Assembly (NCBI GenBank): GCA_031289895.1
Contig: JAITOP010000272.1
Span: 1-6,835 of the forward strand
Reading direction: 5' to 3'
Source of the DNA: Prevotellaceae bacterium
Lineage (GTDB): Bacteria > Bacteroidota > Bacteroidia > Bacteroidales > UBA932
DNA length: 6,835 nt
Of the stretch, positions 1 to 6,835 are shown piece by piece. Every line of letters begins with the position of its first letter. Position 1 is the stretch's first letter. The notes under the pieces were generated by a model that worked only from the letters and a program-made list of their open reading frames with translations, was not told where the DNA came from and ran no database searches. Both the position numbers and the translations under genes were made by a program.

Positions 1-1
1 A

Positions 2-184
2 CTGATTCCAATATTAATTCCTACAATTGAACAATTGCAAAGTATCAAAAATATTTTTGATAAAGCAATAATAATCAGAGAAAATGAATCAAAAAACTTG
101 ATTTCAGAACAAGAAGCAGAAATATTGTTAGATAGTATCCAGAAAGAATTAGATTTAACTGTAAATGAATTATATAGAGTTTAA
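2..184 (+). CDS. C-terminal end of a type IIG / Eco57I-like restriction-modification protein (5' part outside window)
   Basis: An open frame runs from the left edge in frame 2 to a TAA at 182-184, giving 60 residues that begin LIPILIPTIEQL and end LTVNELYRV. Seen directly: the last 59 residues align without a gap to the last 59 residues of the opposite-strand restriction-modification enzyme (181-4155), with 25 identities by hand count. Shared landmarks are IP(V/I)xIPTxEQL, a central FD, IQKxLD and a final LY. In the Eco57I/TaqI-like family this is the segment that closes the C-terminal target-recognition region: a short strand ending in IPxP followed by amphipathic helices. Inference: the missing upstream part is a large methyltransferase or combined restriction-modification protein related to its neighbour. 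The fragment has no catalytic residues, so it could instead belong to a methyltransferase-only or PglX-like protein, or to a separate specificity subunit. The stop codon overlaps the neighbour's stop codon on the other strand. The gene was probably missed because it is short and lacks a start inside the window. Confidence 0.8.
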   Translation: MIPILIPTIEQLQSIKNIFDKAIIIRENESKNLISEQEAEILLDSIQKELDLTVNELYRV

Positions 185-197
185 ATTCCATATAATT
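168..197. repeat. 30-bp imperfect palindrome centred on two overlapping stop codons
   Basis: The outer arms AATTATAT (168-175) and ATATAATT (190-197) are perfect inverted copies. The middle is TTTAAA (180-185), which shares the same symmetry centre between 182 and 183. Thirteen of 15 base pairs match; the exceptions are 176/189 and 179/186, the latter a possible G-U pair in RNA. The plus-strand TAA (182-184) and the minus-strand TAA (183-181) both lie in the central TTAA. The symmetry is largely explained by homology, since both genes end in a similar Leu-Tyr-x-(Val/Ile)-stop codon string read from opposite strands. It could also fold as a weak AT-rich hairpin serving both transcripts, but it has no GC-rich stem, so a terminator role is uncertain. 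Confidence 0.75.
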
Positions 198-3100
198 TTC
201 TTATCATCGTGTCTAATTTCTTTTGAATTTCCAAAAGTATCTTTTCTTCCTCTTTTTCGGCTGTTTGATTTGATAATTGATTTTTCTTTATTTTAAAAGC
301 AAAGTCAAATAGTTTTTCAAATTCTCTTAATTGTTCTTTCGTTGGGATTATAACAGGAATTTGTCGTGCATCATTAATTTGGAAGATAACAGTGGAATTT
401 ACATAAGATTCTGTATATCTGCTTATAAAGTCTGCATTACACAAACAAGTTATATATTTGGAAGATACACAGTTCGCAACGCAATGTAATGACATGCCCT
501 GAACATCAGTAATGCTTTTTTGTTTGAATCTGAATTTCAGTTCATTGGAACTTCTTGTTCCATTGACCGCTGACCAACAAAACCCCTCCTTAAAATAGAA
601 CGTATAACCCTGATACCTCGCATTTGAGTCTGCTTTAAGAAACCCGACGTTTTTTTGCGTCCATGCAATAGCAAATGGTGTTTCAAGATACCACCGATTT
701 CCATCTTTATCTCCTTTATCATAAGGAACATAATAGTTTTTTGTTTCGGGGATACCATTTGTTTTTTCATCTTCGGTAAGTGTATCTACATCTGCAATTT
801 CTTCATCTTCGATTAAACGATATAAATAACCTTGTCCAAATATATCTCGTCCATATTTTTCTTTCAGTTCATCAAATAAAATAGCGATTTCTTTTTCGTT
901 TAAGTTTCTCAAATAGTCTGTAATATTGGTGAAATTTTCAAAGATATCAATTTTTATTTTATGCTTACTGATAGCTTCCGCTAATTTTTTGGGGCGTGAT
1001 TCAATGATATTTTTCGCCCATTTTGTTGATTTACGAACCGCAATGTATTTTCCATTATTGGCGGTTGCCAAACCTTGTCCGCCTTCTGTCAAACAACCTA
1101 ACAAAGCAACATCTCCGGGCTTTAAATTATTTCGATATTCTTCTAAAACCTTGCTGTTCTTCTCTATATCTCTGCTTGTCTTGATTTTATCCCACCATGT
1201 ATTGTAGAGTTCCTTTACTTTTTGTCCGTAGAGTTCATAAATTTTCAAATTTTCTATTGTTGGTTTGAAAATTACCGAATTTTGAGTATTCAAATAAATA
1301 TTTTGTGATATGACATATTCTTGCGGATTTGTCAAATCTTTACTTCCATCAAGAAAACGAATTTGATTATCTTTTGTTTCTGTGTTTTTCACAGAGGTAA
1401 TGCAAGTATCCACCATGGCTTCTTCAAAAGGGTCGGCAACATCAAAAATATAATTGATTTTTTTTGATAGTAAAATATTTCGTAAATTTCTTTTTGTTTG
1501 AGTTGTCCAATATGTTTTTGGCGTAATATAATTTAATAATCCATTGTCTTTTAATAATTTTATTCCTTGAAAGAAAAAATGATTATAAGTATCATCGGCA
1601 AACCCGTACTCAGTTTCTAAGGCTTTTTTATCAATTGCATTTATATCTTTGGTTGAAATATACGGCGGATTTCCAATAATTGCATCAAACCCAACAAAAT
1701 CGCCATCTTCATTCAGCACTTCTGGAAACTCAAATCGCCATTCAAAAGCATTGGCATATATTGTTTTTAATTTTTGTTCATATTTTTCACGCAATTCTTT
1801 TGTTTCTTTGTTTTGTTGCTCTATCTTTTTTTGCCATATTTCTTTGTAAGCTAAATCAAAATCTATAAATTGTTCACTCAATTTAGCTTCTGCCTGTTTT
1901 AATTTTTTATAATCTTCATCATAAGGGTTTGCAATCTGGCTAAATGTTTCTTTTATTTCTGATATTCTTTTTTCTGTTTGCTTTTTAACTGCTTTGTCAT
2001 CTGTTATTTTATAAATAATTACCTGTTCTTTATATTGTCGTGTTGCAAGTGTCAATTTTTGTTTGGTAATATTTGGAAGTTTTGAATTATTATCAAGAAT
2101 ATCAAATCTGCTAATCAGCGAATTACCACATTTGATATTTATATCAATATTAGGCAATGTTTCCAAGTCGTTTGTGCCTTTTTTGTAATATGTATGTTTC
2201 AACAATTCTATCCATAAGCGGAGTTGGCAGATTTTCACAGAGTTATGGTTTATATCAACGCCAAATAAACAATTTTCGATTATCGTTTGTTTTTCGCAAA
2301 AAAGAGTTTTCTGCACTCGTGAACTTTCGTCATTGCGCGAATTGTATTGAAATATTTCTCCGTTTTCATCCCTGATATTCAGTTCGTCATGTTCGATTGT
2401 AATATTGTATCCTTTCAATCTTTTGCCTGTTTCGTCAACTAAAATACCCAACTCCGATTTTAATGCAATCATTTCGTTAAGAGCCGAAACGAGAAAATGC
2501 CCCGAACCAACCGCCGGGTCGCAAATGCGGACAGAATTAAATATTTTGTTTGCCTCCGTGATATCATCAATTTTATTATGAAGTTCAATTATTGATTGAC
2601 AATTCCAATTTTTTGTTTCATTAAATTTTCTAATAATAACTTGCGAAATTGTTTCGTTACACATATACATTGTGATAAAACTCGGCGTGAAAAACGAACC
2701 GTCTTTGTAACCGTTTATCTTTTCAAAAATAAGTCCTAATACCGAAGCTGATATTAGCGGTTTGTTTTCTTCCAAAATATCTTCCGAACCTTCGCTGCTA
2801 AAATCGTATGCATCAAGAAAACGCAGCAAATATTCCAGCGGACGTAGCGATTCGTTTATCTGATTTTCTTTTTTATTTTTAAGTATTGATTTTGAATATA
2901 ATTTTATCTTTACGCTATCTTGAAGACTATCTATGCAAATTGTTTTATCTTCAATATCAGTTATTTCAAACAACGAACTATTCAAGTAAGGTACGTGTTT
3001 ATATTTTTCTTTTAATTCATGTGTTCTGTCGTTTATTTTACGAGCTAATACCGAAAAAAACAGGCTATCCAAATCATCGTAATCAATTAATTTTTCGGCA

Positions 3101-4155
3101 GATATGAATGCAAAATCTTTATTATTCTTATTGTATTTTATAATTTGTGATTCAAGCAGTTTCAAAAACAGCACACGATTAATCCATGTAATAGATAAAT
3201 TCAACGCCAGATGAAATAATTGCTCTTCTTTGTTATTTCCATAATGTCCCACATTTGGAATATTATTCAATTTGTTTTTTATATCAAGTCGTTCTATTGC
3301 ATTTTCAATAATTGAAGCGCTATCTCTCTCGCCTTCTCTTTTACGTTCAATAAATTTTTGCGTTCCTCGTTTCACTTCTTCCAATCCAAGAATATACAAC
3401 AATTCTGCATAAAATTCTTTGTTTAGTTCGTTGGCATCGTTTGCAAAAGATAGTTTCAGCAAATGAACAGGTGAAAGAAATTTGTATAAGGCTATCAGTT
3501 TTTTATCATCTTCTTTATCTGCATTGCGCAAAATATTGTCGTAATCGCGAATATCAAAATGAGTATAAGTGATTTCGGATTGGATTTTTTCTATTTCCGG
3601 CGATGCAATTTCCTTGTAAAAGAAATCTGTATTTTTCCCTGATAGTTTTTCTGCTTTAAATTCATCGAAATGTTTTAGCAATTTGTTGTTTTGGTAAAAC
3701 AGTTTTTCAAAATCATGTGCATCAAACACAAACCACTCATAAATATTGGTAATAATGAGGTAGCGAAGTTCAAAATTTTTCTCTGTTTTTCTTTCTTTCA
3801 AATAATATAACACCAATTCCTGAAAAGATTTTACATTCAAATTATCTTTACTAACCATTTCAGTTTTATTTACAGGGCTTTTCACCTCAATAAGCACTCC
3901 GACAGGCGATTGTGCATCTTTGCCATTATGGATAACCAAATCGGCATATCCTTTGGTATTGATATAGTGCTTGTCTTTGTAATAAACCGAGTTCAGAAAT
4001 TCGGTTATAATATTTTTGTGAAATTCCTCTGATTCTTTTACATTGATTTTATCAAGTAAAGAAATAAATTCTTTTTTAAATAACTCTATCTCACTTCTAT
4101 CTGTTTTTTGTTTTAGAAAAGCAGCATTTAATGACTGTTTAAGTTTTTTTATCAT
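181..4155 (-). CDS. Type IIG (Eco57I-class) single-chain restriction endonuclease / N6-adenine DNA methyltransferase
   Basis: A 1324-residue cytoplasmic protein expected to methylate adenine in a specific DNA site using S-adenosylmethionine, and to cut unmodified DNA. Seen in order: an N-terminal nuclease-like fold with D72 in YADLVI and E90-V-K92 in IEVKSP, matching the PD-(D/E)XK pattern; a helical connector at about 200-470; methyltransferase motif X around GSFFTP (486-491); motif I DPAVGSGHFL (546-555); GVDIN (632-636); CGNSLI (676-681); a charged, probably coiled-coil stretch at about 700-800; FEWRFEFPEVL (804-814); catalytic motif IV NPPY (829-832). From about 950 to the end lies a TaqI-like target-recognition region ending in IPVIIPTKEQL. 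All key residues are present and the frame is intact. Length fits type IIG enzymes. PglX of BREX systems is an alternative relative, but the N-terminal nuclease motif and lack of visible BREX genes argue against it. The ATG at 4155 is the likely start: the first in-frame stop upstream is the clpC stop itself, leaving only seven codons without another ATG. Its recognition sequence cannot be read from the sequence. Confidence 0.9.
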   Translation of the reverse strand: MIKKLKQSLNAAFLKQKTDRSEIELFKKEFISLLDKINVKESEEFHKNIITEFLNSVYYKDKHYINTKGYADLVIHNGKDAQSPVGVLIEVKSPVNKTEMVSKDNLNVKSFQELVLYYLKERKTEKNFELRYLIITNIYEWFVFDAHDFEKLFYQNNKLLKHFDEFKAEKLSGKNTDFFYKEIASPEIEKIQSEITYTHFDIRDYDNILRNADKEDDKKLIALYKFLSPVHLLKLSFANDANELNKEFYAELLYILGLEEVKRGTQKFIERKREGERDSASIIENAIERLDIKNKLNNIPNVGHYGNNKEEQLFHLALNLSITWINRVLFLKLLESQIIKYNKNNKDFAFISAEKLIDYDDLDSLFFSVLARKINDRTHELKEKYKHVPYLNSSLFEITDIEDKTICIDSLQDSVKIKLYSKSILKNKKENQINESLRPLEYLLRFLDAYDFSSEGSEDILEENKPLISASVLGLIFEKINGYKDGSFFTPSFITMYMCNETISQVIIRKFNETKNWNCQSIIELHNKIDDITEANKIFNSVRICDPAVGSGHFLVSALNEMIALKSELGILVDETGKRLKGYNITIEHDELNIRDENGEIFQYNSRNDESSRVQKTLFCEKQTIIENCLFGVDINHNSVKICQLRLWIELLKHTYYKKGTNDLETLPNIDINIKCGNSLISRFDILDNNSKLPNITKQKLTLATRQYKEQVIIYKITDDKAVKKQTEKRISEIKETFSQIANPYDEDYKKLKQAEAKLSEQFIDFDLAYKEIWQKKIEQQNKETKELREKYEQKLKTIYANAFEWRFEFPEVLNEDGDFVGFDAIIGNPPYISTKDINAIDKKALETEYGFADDTYNHFFFQGIKLLKDNGLLNYITPKTYWTTQTKRNLRNILLSKKINYIFDVADPFEEAMVDTCITSVKNTETKDNQIRFLDGSKDLTNPQEYVISQNIYLNTQNSVIFKPTIENLKIYELYGQKVKELYNTWWDKIKTSRDIEKNSKVLEEYRNNLKPGDVALLGCLTEGGQGLATANNGKYIAVRKSTKWAKNIIESRPKKLAEAISKHKIKIDIFENFTNITDYLRNLNEKEIAILFDELKEKYGRDIFGQGYLYRLIEDEEIADVDTLTEDEKTNGIPETKNYYVPYDKGDKDGNRWYLETPFAIAWTQKNVGFLKADSNARYQGYTFYFKEGFCWSAVNGTRSSNELKFRFKQKSITDVQGMSLHCVANCVSSKYITCLCNADFISRYTESYVNSTVIFQINDARQIPVIIPTKEQLREFEKLFDFAFKIKKNQLSNQTAEKEEEKILLEIQKKLDTMIRKLYGI

Positions 4156-4176
4156 AGTTAATTTATTAATGTCATA
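4156..4176 (-). promoter_or_regulatory. Short A/T-rich translation leader between clpC and the restriction-modification gene
   Basis: These 21 bases separate the clpC stop (TGA, 4179-4177) from the restriction-modification ATG (4155). Read on the minus strand, the last bases before the ATG are AATAAATTAACT, with no Shine-Dalgarno-like GGAGG. This is usual in Bacteroidota, where A-rich leaders support initiation. I see no TAnnTTTG-type Bacteroidota promoter element or terminator hairpin here. The simplest reading is that the downstream gene is transcribed from the clpC side and translated by re-initiation or independent initiation. Confidence 0.5.
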
Positions 4177-6798
4177 TCATTTTTTCTTTTTTCCAACCTC
4201 TTTCACCAAAATTTTCACCACCACATCATTCTTTTCTTTATTTAAATCTACGTTAATTGTGCTGCCCGATTTGGGATTTTCGCGTATTATTGCTTCGGCT
4301 ATGTTGTCTTCGAGATAGTGTTGTATGGCGCGTTTTAAGGGGCGTGCGCCTAATTGTACGTCGTAGCCTTGCTCGGCTATAAAGGTTTTGGCTTTTTTGG
4401 TGAGTTTTATTTCGTATCCTAAATCTAAAATGCGTTTAAACAGTTGTTTAAGTTCTATATCAATTATTGCATGAATATTTTCTATTGTCAGCATGTTAAA
4501 CATTATGGCATCGTCAATTCGATTCAGAAATTCGGGGGCGAATGTTTGTTCAAGCGATTTTTTTATGATGCTTTTGGTGTTTTCGTCGAGTGTCTGCAAT
4601 TTGTTTGTGAGTGCCGAAAATCCTATTCCGTGTCCCAATTCTTTTACCTGTCGGCTTCCGATGTTGGATGTCATTATCACAATAGTATTTTTAAAATCTA
4701 CTTTGCGTCCTATGCTGTCGGTTAGCGTTCCTTCGTCGAGAAGTTGCAGCAGCAGATTGAAAATATCGGGATGGGCTTTTTCAATTTCGTCTAAAAGCAC
4801 AACCGAATATGGTCGGCGGCGCACGAGTTCGGTAAGTTGCCCGCCTTCGCCGTAACCTACGTATCCGGGAGGCGCACCGATAAGACGGCTCACTGCAAAT
4901 TTTTCCATATACTCGCTCATATCTACGCGAATAAGATTGTCGTCGCTGCCAAATAAATATTGAGCAATAACTTTTGCAAGTTGAGTTTTTCCAACGCCTG
5001 TTGGTCCTAAAAATATGAATGTTCCTATCGGGCGATTGGGGTCTTTCAGTCCGGCGCGGTTACGCTGAATGGCTTTTGTGATTTTTGTAATTGCGTCATC
5101 TTGTCCTATCACTTTGCCTTTCAGTTCGTCAGCCATTTTTATCAGTTGCTGACTTTCGTTTTGCGCAATTTTTTGCACCGGAACGTTTGTCATCATCGAT
5201 ACAACTTCGGCAACTTTCTGCTCGTCAACGAGAGGTTTGTTTTTGTCGTTTTCTTTTTCCCACGCTTCTGTTTCAGACTTTATTTGTTTCTGTAGATTAT
5301 CTTCGATGTCGTACAATTTTTGGATTTCGTCGGTTGGTGCATTTATTTGTTTCGCTTTTATGTCCTCTATTTTCTTTTCTAAATCGGTGATTTTTTTAGG
5401 TGTAGCAACATTATTTGCCACATGCACTCTTGCGCCTGCTTCGTCGAGTGCGTCTATTGCTTTGTCGGGCAAATATCTGTCGCTGACGTAACGCTGTGTA
5501 AGAAAAACGCAGGCTTTAATTGCCTCAGGCGTATATATAACTTTATGATGCTGTTCGTATTTTGGCTTGATATTGCTCAAAATATTTATAGTTTCTTCGA
5601 CAGTTGTAGGTTCAACGATTATTTTCTGAAAACGGCGTTCCAACGCTCCGTCGCTTTCGATGCTTGTGCGAAATTCGTCGAGAGTGGTTGCGCCTATACA
5701 TTGTATTTCGCCGCGTGCCAATGCGGGTTTCAGCATATTTGCGGCATCAAGTGTTCCGGCGGGACTTCCTGCGCCTACAAGCGTATGAATTTCATCAATA
5801 AAAAGAATGATATTATTTACTCGTTTTATTTCATTTAATATTGATTTTAAGCGTTCTTCAAATTGTCCGCGATATTTTGTACCTGCAACAATCGAAGCCA
5901 AATCGAGCTGAATAACCCGTTTGTTTTGCAGCAGCCGCGATACTTTTCGTTCTGTTATTTGTATTGCCAAACCTTCGGCGATTGCCGATTTTCCAACACC
6001 GGGTTCGCCTATAAGCACAGGATTATTTTTTTTCCGTCGACTTAATATTTGCGCCAAACGCTCTATTTCTTTTGTTCGTCCAACGATTGGGTCAAGTTTG
6101 TTTTCGCGTGCGGCTTTGGTTAAATCGTACCCGAAATTATCAAGTACCGGCGTATTGCTTTTATCTGTTTTAGGCGAATCGGAAGAATCGGAATACGAGT
6201 CGAAAAGGCTGGTTTGCAGCGGTTTATTTTCGTCATCTTTATCATCATCGTCGTCATCATCATCAAGGGTAGTATTATCTTTAAAAAAGTCGTCGAGAAA
6301 ATCAAAATTATCATATTTATTTTTTTCGCCGTTATCCTCAAACAAGCCGAATTTAGGTATAGGGTCGTTGTACAGCTTGGATTTTATCATATTCGAGTCG
6401 ATTTTTAATTTGCATAACTCAATATGTACGCTGTTGTGCGAAATGTTGAAAATGGCAATTAACAAATGCGCAGCGTTCTCGTTACCGGCATGTAACATCG
6501 AATGTGATTCAAGAAAAGTACGGTTTAACGCTCGGTCGGCATCTTCGGTAAGATATATTGTTTTCTGATTCGACTGTAAAGGCAAATTGTTTTTTACAAT
6601 GTTTTCAATATCGTATTTAAGTTGTTTCAAATCAGCTCCGAAAAAGGAAATAATATCAACAGCAGCATTGTTTTTGTGCCGCAAAATTCCCAAAAATAAA
6701 TGTTCAACTCCAATTGCCACATTTCCCAATCTTATCGCCTCTTCTTTGCTTAGGTCTAAAATAACGTTCAGTTCGTCGGTATATCGTATTTCTATCAT
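4177..6798 (-). CDS. clpC: ClpC-type AAA+ unfoldase, ATP-binding subunit of the ClpCP protease
   Basis: An 873-residue cytoplasmic hexameric ATPase that unfolds proteins and feeds them to the ClpP peptidase. Seen in order: two Clp-N repeats (about 3-65, including EEAIRLGNVAIGVEHLFLG, and about 80-143); an acidic linker with eight Asp at 179-186; NTPVLDNFGYDLTKAA leading into AAA-1; Walker A GEPGVGKS (264-271); pore loop KYRG (308-311); Walker B ILFIDE (331-336); arginine-finger region ERRF (387-390). A short coiled-coil middle segment follows (about 468-520). AAA-2 has Walker A GPTGVGKT (598-605), pore loop GYVG (645-648), Walker B VVLLDE (666-671), R760 in FLNR, and sensor-2 GARPLKR (817-823). 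The short middle region and the IGF tripeptide (725-727), a ClpP-docking type of loop, favour ClpC over the disaggregase ClpB. Length is slightly above the usual ClpC range of about 810-850, mainly because of the linker. The ATG at 6798 places the first Clp-N repeat as in other ClpC proteins. The N-terminal domain is more diverged than the ATPase modules. The gene lies 21 bp upstream of the restriction-modification gene on the same strand. Confidence 0.95.
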   Translation of the reverse strand: MIEIRYTDELNVILDLSKEEAIRLGNVAIGVEHLFLGILRHKNNAAVDIISFFGADLKQLKYDIENIVKNNLPLQSNQKTIYLTEDADRALNRTFLESHSMLHAGNENAAHLLIAIFNISHNSVHIELCKLKIDSNMIKSKLYNDPIPKFGLFEDNGEKNKYDNFDFLDDFFKDNTTLDDDDDDDDKDDENKPLQTSLFDSYSDSSDSPKTDKSNTPVLDNFGYDLTKAARENKLDPIVGRTKEIERLAQILSRRKKNNPVLIGEPGVGKSAIAEGLAIQITERKVSRLLQNKRVIQLDLASIVAGTKYRGQFEERLKSILNEIKRVNNIILFIDEIHTLVGAGSPAGTLDAANMLKPALARGEIQCIGATTLDEFRTSIESDGALERRFQKIIVEPTTVEETINILSNIKPKYEQHHKVIYTPEAIKACVFLTQRYVSDRYLPDKAIDALDEAGARVHVANNVATPKKITDLEKKIEDIKAKQINAPTDEIQKLYDIEDNLQKQIKSETEAWEKENDKNKPLVDEQKVAEVVSMMTNVPVQKIAQNESQQLIKMADELKGKVIGQDDAITKITKAIQRNRAGLKDPNRPIGTFIFLGPTGVGKTQLAKVIAQYLFGSDDNLIRVDMSEYMEKFAVSRLIGAPPGYVGYGEGGQLTELVRRRPYSVVLLDEIEKAHPDIFNLLLQLLDEGTLTDSIGRKVDFKNTIVIMTSNIGSRQVKELGHGIGFSALTNKLQTLDENTKSIIKKSLEQTFAPEFLNRIDDAIMFNMLTIENIHAIIDIELKQLFKRILDLGYEIKLTKKAKTFIAEQGYDVQLGARPLKRAIQHYLEDNIAEAIIRENPKSGSTINVDLNKEKNDVVVKILVKEVGKKKK
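6241..6264 (-). repeat. GAT/GAC trinucleotide run encoding eight aspartates in the ClpC linker
   Basis: On the minus strand this reads three GAT, two GAC and three GAT codons, encoding Asp179-186 between the Clp-N domain and the first AAA+ module. The run is followed by more acidic codons (DDE at 188-190) and then a Ser/Asp-rich stretch. Acidic, flexible linkers at this position are known in Bacteroidota ClpC, so this is probably a native part of the protein. The synonymous GAC interruptions would damp replication slippage, although in-frame length variation between strains is plausible. Confidence 0.8.
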
Positions 6799-6799
6799 A

Positions 6800-6835
6800 A
6801 AATTATTTTGTAAATTATTTTGTAAATTATTTTGT
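6800..6835. repeat. Three perfect tandem copies of a 12-bp unit immediately upstream of clpC
   Basis: The unit aaattattttgt occurs at 6800-6811, 6812-6823 and 6824-6835 without a mismatch, and the window ends on the third copy, so the array may be longer. Read toward clpC it is acaaaataattt three times, one base before the ATG at 6798. It forms the whole visible clpC leader and contains no Shine-Dalgarno sequence and no clear TAnnTTTG promoter element in the clpC direction. Because the unit is 12 bp and has no stop in the clpC frame, copy-number change would alter leader length without introducing a stop. The clpC promoter must lie further right or be built from these repeats. Confidence 0.9.

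Noticed and set aside
926..1207. Plus-strand open frame of 93 codons opposite the restriction-modification gene, with a hydrophobic start
   Set aside because: It is antisense to an intact, conserved coding region; AT-rich antisense frames commonly look hydrophobic. No leader or homology supports it.
1458..1465. Run of eight T (A8 on the coding strand) in the restriction-modification gene, and A7 just after its start codon (4150-4144), as possible phase-variation tracts
   Set aside because: Runs this long are expected in AT-rich DNA, and an equal A8 (6033-6026) occurs in the conserved clpC Lys-Lys-Asn segment, so there is no specific enrichment.
181..4155. Identification of the large enzyme as BREX PglX
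   Set aside because: The C-terminal region resembles PglX-like recognition domains, but the N-terminal D72...E90-x-K92 nuclease motif and the lack of any neighbouring BREX gene fit a type IIG enzyme better.
4158..4169. Small inverted repeat (TTAAT, 2-base gap, ATTAA) in the clpC to restriction-modification gap, considered as an operator or terminator
   Set aside because: Five-base A/T-only arms are too short and too weak to distinguish from chance.
6120..6341. Minus-strand 73-codon frame inside clpC
   Set aside because: It is an alternative frame of the clpC linker region, with Met/Thr/Ile-rich output created by the GAT/GAC repeat.
5921..6568. Long plus-strand open frame (215 codons) opposite clpC
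   Set aside because: It lies fully antisense to the conserved ClpC N-domain, linker and AAA-1 coding sequence. The translation is low-complexity (long Ser run from the Asp codons) and has no recognisable domain. The other plus-strand frames at 4043-6045 are rejected for the same reason.

Overview
The window looks like chromosomal DNA from a member of the Bacteroidota. The reasons are an AT-rich base composition, A-rich gene leaders without a Shine-Dalgarno sequence, and a ClpC-type unfoldase with an Asp-rich linker of the kind known from Bacteroidota ClpC. The assignment comes from reading the sequence only and is moderately secure at phylum level.

Layout from left to right: (a) 2-184, plus strand: the last 60 codons of a gene that enters from the left edge. 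(b) 181-4155, minus strand: a complete 1324-residue single-chain restriction-modification enzyme of the type IIG / Eco57I class. It has an N-terminal PD-(D/E)XK nuclease, a central N6-adenine methyltransferase (DPAVGSGHFL and NPPY motifs) and a C-terminal TaqI-like specificity region. (c) 4156-4176: a 21-bp gap. (d) 4177-6798, minus strand: a complete 873-residue ClpC-type AAA+ unfoldase. (e) 6800-6835: three perfect tandem copies of a 12-bp AT-rich unit directly upstream of the clpC start, running off the right edge.

The most notable observation concerns the left end. The partial plus-strand gene encodes a tail that aligns without gaps to the tail of the minus-strand restriction-modification enzyme (25 of 59 residues identical by hand count). 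The two genes therefore appear to be diverged relatives placed tail to tail. Their stop codons overlap inside a shared TTAA, at the exact centre of a 30-bp imperfect palindrome. This suggests a convergent pair of type IIG-like enzymes, with the second extending beyond the window.

The minus-strand pair clpC then restriction enzyme is closely spaced and co-oriented, so co-transcription is likely. A functional link, such as proteolytic control of the restriction enzyme, is possible but is inference. Apart from the short leader regions there are no intergenic stretches, and I saw no RNA genes, CRISPR arrays or insertion sequences.
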